Position numbers and translations under genes: made by a program. Below are positions 57,415 through 64,000 of a stretch of DNA of 64,000 nt, one piece after another. The notes beneath the pieces are model-generated. The model saw nothing but the letters and a program-made list of their open reading frames with translations. It ran no database searches and was not told the DNA's origin. Each line of letters opens with the position of its first letter. The first letter of the stretch is position 1. Location: positions 200,915,641 to 200,979,640 of the forward strand of contig CM061139.1 of assembly GCA_030789695.1 (NCBI GenBank). The letters run 5' to 3'. This DNA is from Scilla litardierei (lineage: Eukaryota > Streptophyta > Magnoliopsida > Asparagales > Asparagaceae).

Positions 57415-60320
57415 GTTGGGATATCAAAGAACAATAGAGTTTTAGGATGCTGAACTCAGGGACAATCGGGATCGGGAACATCATATATAAAATGACTTGA
57501 TCCGTGAACGCTTGACAGCGCCTTGGCTTACCCAGCCAGGGAATGGACCAATTCCTTCATTCAATGCATATTGATTGAGAATCTGTGTAGGAGATCGGGT
57601 CGCGAATGTAGTAGAAAGAAGAGTCCTTTGCCTTAGCACGGAGAGAGGTTGGAATGTAAAAGTTTGATTTGTTTGTTTATATATCGTATAAGAAGAAGAT
57701 CTTTGTACTCTTTCTAAAGATTACGTGCAATCAGTCTGTTCTCCAAGCCTTAGCTTATTAGCTTTACCTCTTTCTACTGTCGTGTCGCTGCTGGATGCTT
57801 TTGATGAATAGGAATAGGAGTCAAAATTGAGCTAATCATCGGGTATGAAATTGTAGATGAAGGTCGAATAGAAATCTTTGCTTCCACTTCGGATGTGCTT
57901 TCCATTGATATTCGCCCGCCCTAGCGCAACCCACGAATGGGCCCCTGTGGTTTGGAATATAGAGTAATGCATTAAGGAACAAGCTTAAAACAATCCCTCC
58001 TGGCTTTCATGACCATTGAAGCTCGTCCATTCGTTGGGTGATCCCTTGCTCTCACGTTCGAATGTTCGCTCGTCGTTTAGGCCGGTGAGTGACATTTCTG
58101 CTCATTGCAGTCACCTTCAGGGTTCTTCGCACCTGGGTAGTACCAGGACCCTTGTGCCCCTGACTACAACCTGCCAGCTAACCTCTCTCAATTGGGCTCC
58201 ACTTGTACGCTACCCTTCCCCTTCTTTCCTCAACAAGAGAATTCCTAGACTCTTGGCAGATTTTAGTTCAATTTACTGTTCCATCTCCCACATGGTGTTC
58301 ATGGCGCCCTCCGGACCCTTAGGTGCTTGAACGTTCGAGAATCTATGATAGGAAGGACATCTAAGGCTAAGGAAGAAGTCAAGGCGACCGGAGGGAGCTG
58401 AGAAGTGGTGATCTCATCTCGTCTTGCTTGATGGGAGAGAGGAAGCTTCCGGACCACCTTTTCCAGCCAGATAGCGAGCGATCACTCAGCAATGATACCG
58501 CCGGCCGGGAATAAGTACCTATCCCTTACGGGAATCGAACCCGTGTCTTCGACATGAAAAGACGATGTCCTAACCACTGGACGAAAGGGACCAAAAAGCA
58601 ATTCTTCATATACAAAATCTCTCTGTATTCTGGCACATAAATGTAGGGATCGAAGAGATTATGGCATATTATGGATGCCAAGAAATGACCCGAAAATGGA
58701 TCGGATTTATGGCTATTTGATATTGTTCCTTTTAATCGTAATCAAAGATGTTTTTTACGCTGCTTACTTATCTAACGTATACGCTTCGCTACGCTTACTC
58801 ACTTTCTTTCAAGACAAAGAGGATAGATAGCGCGCTTTTTACACCACCACTTCTAAGAGACCACTCTTCGACTTTGAAAGCGCTACAGCTAACCGGTTGC
58901 TTGGTACCAAGTGGTTGGTTGGCAAAGAAAAAAAAATGTGATTTGCTTTAGCTGCCGCTTTTTTTCAACACAGAGCTGGGAAGGAAGGCCGGCATAGAAG
59001 TCTCTTGCACGCAAGGAGATGCTGCAGCTGCTGGATGTCATGGTTCCGGAGAGTGGTGTATGCCGCTGGACTAGATTAGATGCGTCGTTTGAGTTTTCTT
59101 TAGTTGTAGTTAAGGCAGCCCTGCCCACTTATCTCCATCTCAATAGCTAAAGCTGAACAGAGGGAGAGAGATCGACTTCTCTATGGCTTCCTTATGCCCT
59201 CTCCTTCTTTGAGTTAGATTCTTATCCGTTCGACCTCGTGCGAAGCGTGGTTATGTACATGTTCCGACTCGCCGGTCATTATAGATCTAGCGGCATGGCG
59301 AGGCGAAGGGATTGGATTTCACCTATGATCAGATCAGTGGGCAACCAACCGGAAGTAGCTAAAATTAATAGAAAAAGTTCTATAAATTAATATAAACCGT
59401 TCATGTGCTTTTCATGATTGTGGTGTTTGATTGGGCACGGGCGTTCCTGTCCTTACTTAGAGGTAAGTCACCTGTCTATCGAAAGGGGGCCTATTGTCCA
59501 CGAAGGCGGATCTCTTAACTGGCTTTGGAAAGGCATACCTTGACTATTCGAAGACAATGGATTGGTTCTCTTACAGTTCAATTCCAGGTGAAAAAGAAAG
59601 CCCATTACTCCTTCCAATATGCAATGCCTCTAATCGGCACAACCGTCGTCCGATAATTCTTGTGCCGACGTATCCTTTTATGAGCTGCGGATCCTCTTTA
59701 TCTCCTTAGGGGATGCTAAAGCATTCCACCCTGTTGCGGCAAGCGTCTCAATGCCAGGAAGCGAAAATAAAGTCTTCCGTTTCCGGCACAAATGCATAGT
59801 TAAGTTATTCCAGACATACAAAGAAATAAAAGGCGGGGTGGCAGCGCTAGAACAAATAGCGCTAGCGAAGGCGAAGTGAAATGGCTTGTGAAGCCAGTAG
59901 TGGCAATCTTTGGGTTCCGGAATTCTAGAAAGTGGTACGGCATGAGAATGAGTGGCCGTACACAGATAGAGCAAGGAGAACCGGACTCCCGGAGAGCTGT
60001 GATGCAGGTGAGTACTATAATGCCTGTGTGAACATCAACTACCTTAACTAGCTTCAGCAGTTCCGCCTAATCAATCACTTTGCTAGAGAAAGATGGGAAG
60101 GAGTGGACACAGGGCCAATGGTCGTGAGCATACAACAAGATCATAAATTGAGTATGACCATTGGTGCTTCCAACCTTCAATCGCCAAAGAGTGGGGACAT
60201 TGAGTCAAGTTCGCATCGGATGCTTATCGGGATAAAGGCTCTTTGAAGGAAGAATGCGCTCTTAGTAGTAATCCTTTCCTATGCAGAAGACGATCTGCGG
60301 CATTCATCTGAATGTGATCA
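57415..60320. other. Probable mitochondrial DNA insertion (NUMT) in the intron
   Basis: The base composition and wording change abruptly to that of plant mitochondrial intergenic DNA (CGCTTCGCTACGCTTACTC, GAGCGATCACTCAGCAATG, balanced GC, no AT runs), and a mitochondrial-type tRNA-Glu lies inside. Apart from the tRNA I recognise no mitochondrial gene. The boundaries are estimated by eye to within about 50 bases. Confidence 0.65.
58520..58591 (-). tRNA. trnE: tRNA-Glu (UUC), plant mitochondrial type, inside the NUMT
   Basis: On the minus strand it starts GTCCCTTTCGTCCAGTGG and ends CCCGTAAGGGATA. The acceptor stem (GTCCCTT/AAGGGAT), the D arm (GTCC...GGAC), the anticodon loop TTTTCAT and the T arm ACGGG-TTCGATT-CCCGT all form. 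CCA is not encoded. It is a native mitochondrial sequence type, not the plastid trnE. In the nucleus it is probably inert, though polymerase III boxes are present. Confidence 0.85.
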
Positions 60321-62567
60321 GTGTTTTAAATATCCAGGCAATATAAATCAGGTAGCTAGTTTTAGGTTAAAATAATAAGTGGAGGGTTAAATGGCGGCAT
60401 TTGATAGGGAAAAGGAGGTGGCTTTTTTTGTCTATTTTGGGGTTAAGGTTGGGTTGAATATTATAGGTGATGTTAAATTTTCTGGGATGTGTGCTGAATT
60501 TGTCTCTGGCTTTATGGATTCCCTGAAGTTTAGGGTAGTTCCCTCTTGTAGAATTTATCATCCTAGGCCTTCTTCGATAAGATGGGCTTGGGTGAATTAT
60601 GGAGGACTGCTACTTGGTTTGACAAACCTGAACTTTTCGACTGGTAAATCAGTGGATCTTTCTTCCTGCCAAACACACCTTTTGATGCATGGTAATCTCC
60701 CGTCTGGTCTACAGTTTGTTTGGCTAGTGTGACAATCTAGAGATGTTACTTTAAGGTTCACGGTTGGTTAGTGAACCTCAATCTCAATCAGAACTTTCTT
60801 AAAACATTGGTGGTCCGTTTCCATTGAAATTTTTATTAAAAATAAAATACTTAGATGATAACGATGACAATCTTATATTGAAAAAGCTTAGTAGATGAGG
60901 TTTGGATGACCAAAAGATAAAATATTTTTGAAGTAAATATAGGGAAAATATTTTAAATTTTTTAATCAGGAGCGGTTGCATTTAGGATCAGTCATAAAAC
61001 CATGCTATGCTGATTATGTTATTGGTTTATGTTATAGGATCGTTCGCCAAGCATTCTGAAGCGTGAATCTCATGGTGACTGCAATATATATAAAATATAC
61101 TGGTCAAGGCTAAGATAGGGATGTGAGACAATAACTGGTGCAAACTAATTGGAGCCGCTTGGTTTATATAATTGGGTAGGCAAGGCTATCTAGTGAAACA
61201 CATCTCATTTTAGATACAAGTGAAATGCATATATGAATATCAATCGTTTGCCTAGGGAATACAGAAATATGTGCCTAATGTTGCAAAAGTGTCTGATTTT
61301 TAAAGAAGAATAGTAGACATGTATATAGATAGGATAACAAACACATGTCATCTCTTAAATTTTGATATAAAAATTTCCACTTTTTGCGATTGTTTCTTTA
61401 AAACATGGTAGCATTTGTTGTCTGATCACATCCATTTGTGACCCAATTAATGTGTATTCAAGATTTTGGAAATAGAAACTAATCAGAGATTAGTTAAATC
61501 CTGCTGGCAAGCAGGCTTGAAATCATTTGAAAGAATCCTATATCCCACTAGGCTGAAAATCATGCAGTTTGTCATAGAAATCAAGCGAGAGAATAGGATG
61601 GTGATCTATTGAATGCCAACCAAACCTTTGACTAGGAAGCTTAACATAGAGAAGAAAGAATGCTCAGTTGAAGTCATACTATCAAGACATATAGAGGTTC
61701 TTCAATGTTTCTTTGTGCTTTTCATTTCCTTTCTAATAATGCGGGAGGCACATTTTTCATCACGGATCAGTATAGTCGTGCTTTTCTAGAATTCGGCAGT
61801 ATATAAGTTTAGATGCCCTTTGCCTAGTCTTTTAATGAACCGTTTCTTCAAAAGATTTCTTGTCATGATTTGCTTTTGATGTGGACAGGAAGTTAGCAGC
61901 CAATATTGCTCAACAGAAGCAGGAGAAAGAGGATGAGGAAGAGAGGCTGGCACAGCAGAGAGCCCGTGAGCTTGAAGCTTTTGATCAGCAGAACCATGGG
62001 GCAGTTCCTCAGTACAGTGATAGGAGCCATGCGGATGGCAAGAACGGCTTCCATGGAGCCAACAGCGTGAAGGTGACTTCATACGAAGAGGAAGCCCTTT
62101 GAACCATGAAAGCCTTTTGGCTTCCCTCTGCCACTCCGGAAGCCCCTATCAAAGTAGATGCTCCATCCACCAGCACATTATGTCCTGAAGGCAGCGAGAA
62201 GCTCAAACTGAAATCCCTCTTCTCGATCTACTTCACGGAAGAGAGTAACTCGCAAAAGAAGCATCCCAAGTCGATGGAGACCAGCTACATCTGCCCTAGC
62301 TGCAAGGTCACGCTTACCAACACGCTCGCCCTGGTAGCTATCAGCACTTGCGGCCATGTTTTCTGCAAGAAGTGCACGGATCGGTTTGTGGCAGTGGACA
62401 AGGTTTGTTTGGCATGCAACAAAGCATGCAAGGAGAAGAGCCTGGTACCCTTGAAGAAAGGAGGGACAGGGTTTGCTGGGCATGGAGATCATTTGGAGGC
62501 GACTGATTTTAAACATTTGGGCAGCGGTTCAGGCTTAGGCCTTGTAAGGCCTGCTGCAAAAACTTGA

Positions 62568-63477
62568 AGCTCTTGGAATTCCGACCAGGCAAACGTATTT
62601 CTCTACGCCCGCTGTAATCTATACATGTGCATTTTTTCCGTGCAATAGTAAAGTGCATTAGAGTTTTCCCTAGTCTTATTAAATGTTTGTGTGCATTTAC
62701 CGTGCCAATTCCATGTTTTTTTTAAGTCAATCTGCAGTGGCCAAGGATTTCAAGGTTATTGTAATAATGGATGGAATCTGTTTTATTTCATGAACCTTGA
62801 ATGAGAGCAGATGATGCGGGAAACCTAAACTTGCTCTTAGTAATTGGCATTTTGGGTTGTTATCTTTGATCTATTTGTGAAGTATGGTTGCCGTTGTTGG
62901 TGTCAAATGGTAGTTGTACTGCCTCTTCAATTCAGAGGAACACAACATATTTGCTGTCCTTTCTCTCCATAGCTAACAAAAAAACTGGATACCTGAAGAG
63001 CTTCATGCATGCATGTACCACAATGTCTGGATTTGGAAACGTCGTGCAAAAAACTCATCTTATTTGGATGAGTTTCTTTGCAAATAGTGAATTATTAACA
63101 AAGCTGATATGACCATCAGAAAGAACTCAAAAGCACTACTCGATCAAAAAGAGCACCCAAAAAAAAAATACCACCACAAGGTACCATGTTATATTTCATT
63201 AACCCTTTGCACGAGTTCTTTCAATAACAATGTACACAAGCTAATGTATATACAGGACCAACAAGCTAGTGATTTATGTACAGCTGCATATATATTTACA
63301 TCTTTGCTACATTTTTTTTTACAAAGACTATCCAGAACTTAGTTTGTATGCTAAGCGTCATCTGCTTTGCCCTTCCCCTATCTAGTTCATCCACAAACAG
63401 TATCCGTCTTGCCTATCTGTTCCTTTATGTACATATTAAAAATTGCTAATTAAGTCAAAATTCACGCCCGACAATGA
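62568..63477. other. Spacer between convergent genes
   Basis: It contains the 3' UTR of the NOSIP-like gene (AATAGTAAAG and related words near 62645) and, on the other strand, the 3' UTR of the gene ending at 63478. No further gene is seen. Confidence 0.5.
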
Positions 63478-63687
63478 TCATTTCTTGCGAGAAAGGAAGA
63501 ATTCATAATCCGGATGCTTGTTCGTAACAGTGGTGTGGTTTTTGTGCACCTGCCCCCTTGAAAAGAGAGCTGCAGTTTCTTCCAAACGTTTTAGTCTTTC
63601 TTTGAGCAATTCAGAGGCATCATCAGCAGTTTTGCAATCTTTTAGAGGATAATCAGCTTGCTTCTTAGGATAAAACCAACATTCACC
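63478..63687 (-). CDS. Last coding exon of an unidentified minus-strand gene (partial)
   Basis: On the minus strand TTTGCATTTGCAG precedes GGTGAATGTTGG at 63687, and the frame runs 69 codons to TGA at 63480-63478. The sequence is protein-like and not repetitive: GECWFYPKKQADYPLKDCK, then a predicted helix (ELLKERLKRLEETAALFSRG), then HPDYEFFLSRKK at the C-terminus. A possible earlier exon after TTTGCAG near 63818 reads SGRLEEFSARVWSWINAM, but I could not find a donor that joins it in phase. I do not recognise the family. The rest of the gene lies past the window end. Confidence 0.55.
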   Translation of the reverse strand, partial: GECWFYPKKQADYPLKDCKTADDASELLKERLKRLEETAALFSRGQVHKNHTTVTNKHPDYEFFLSRKK

Positions 63688-64000
63688 CTGCAAATGCAAA
63701 GAAACAGATATTCAACAGCAGATATCTCATGGAATGCATTTTTATTATCATAATTATTATCACATTGCATTAATCCATGACCACACACGGGCAGAAAACT
63801 CTTCCAGTCTTCCAGACTGCAAATCAATTGGTAGTCAAATACATAATATTTAACAGTGAAATTTTAGCATCGCTGAAAATTTCATCTGTTAACTCCAAAA
63901 TTGGTTGAGCTCCAGGTCACAACCAAAAGTTGGCATCACAAACAGCTCGATCATCTTGAACTGTGATTATCTAACACTAAATATTGACACGTGCAAAAGC

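Larger units (their letters stand above)
57205..61888 (+). other. Intron of the NOSIP-like gene, 4.7 kb
   Basis: Bounded by GTAATT and GGACAG. The middle 2.9 kb is organelle-like; 60320-61888 is ordinary AT-rich intron sequence. The 113-codon frame at 60391-60732 has no domain and is taken as chance. Confidence 0.8.
56966..62567 (+). pseudogene. NOSIP/CSU1-like RING E3 ligase gene with premature stop
   Basis: Exon 1 is 56966-57204 and ends CAGAG/GTAATT; exon 2 is 61889-62567 and follows GTGGACAG. Exon 1 encodes the NOSIP N-terminal zinc-binding domain (CCLCLKPFIDPLC...HVFCKEC, residues about 43-70); exon 2 encodes a charged helix (QKQEKEDEEERLAQQ), the conserved NGFHGANSVKVTSYEEEAL stretch and a C-terminal RING (YICPSCKVTL...CGHVFCKKC...CLACNKAC, about 213-263). 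Total 305 codons, near the usual 310. Codon 151 is TGA (62100-62102), where the family has an Arg in EEEALRTMKAF; CGA to TGA is a single transition. The frame continues correctly after it. As it stands the product would lose the RING. Reinitiation at ATG 62106 or a sequencing error are alternatives. Members ubiquitinate nuclear targets such as COP1/SPA1 in Arabidopsis. Confidence 0.85.

Noticed and set aside
59494..59709. Frames inside the mitochondrial-like block
   Set aside because: Short and without similarity to any mitochondrial gene I recognise.
1..64000. CRISPR arrays, rRNA genes, bacterial operons
   Set aside because: None present; the sequence is plant nuclear DNA.

Overview
This is a stretch of nuclear DNA from a flowering plant. 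The evidence is a DUF594-family gene end, a full-length intronless G-type lectin receptor kinase, a plant NOSIP/CSU1-type RING gene, three Ty1/copia elements (two of the Sirevirus type), long Gypsy LTRs and a block that looks like transferred mitochondrial DNA with a plant mitochondrial tRNA-Glu. I cannot name the species.

Layout. 2-388 is the 3' end of a DUF594/DUF4220 gene. 1227-4279 is a solo Gypsy LTR with a perfect 5-bp target duplication. 4355-5700 is foldback and tandem-duplicated AT-rich sequence. 7305-9809 encodes an 834-aa lectin receptor-like kinase. 9.8-23.7 kb is gene-poor: a short SINE, one candidate small spliced membrane-protein gene (12030-12543), a microsatellite, a long hairpin and several non-autonomous DNA-transposon remnants. 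23690-36645 is a copia element split by a younger reverse-strand copia element (25196-33316). 37101-54306 is a Gypsy-type LTR-internal-LTR-internal arrangement with no gag-pol. Its second LTR is split by a nearly intact Sirevirus (44626-54077, minus strand) carrying an env-like third reading frame. 55.6-56.8 kb holds two small inverted-repeat elements. 56966-62567 is a two-exon NOSIP-like gene. Its 4.7-kb intron contains about 2.9 kb of mitochondrial-like sequence, and its second exon has an in-frame TGA that removes the C-terminal RING domain. 63478-63687 is the last exon of an unidentified minus-strand gene.

The window shows layered insertions that can be ordered by nesting and LTR similarity: Gypsy LTRs, then the Sirevirus inside one of them; copia 1, then copia 2 inside it. 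The only apparently intact full-length host gene is the receptor kinase. The points most worth a second look are exon-like segments kept open in all three Gypsy LTRs, the same-frame pol-TGA-linker-TGA-env arrangement of the Sirevirus, and the NOSIP-like gene with its premature stop and organelle-DNA-laden intron. I did not find a clearly new stand-alone system.
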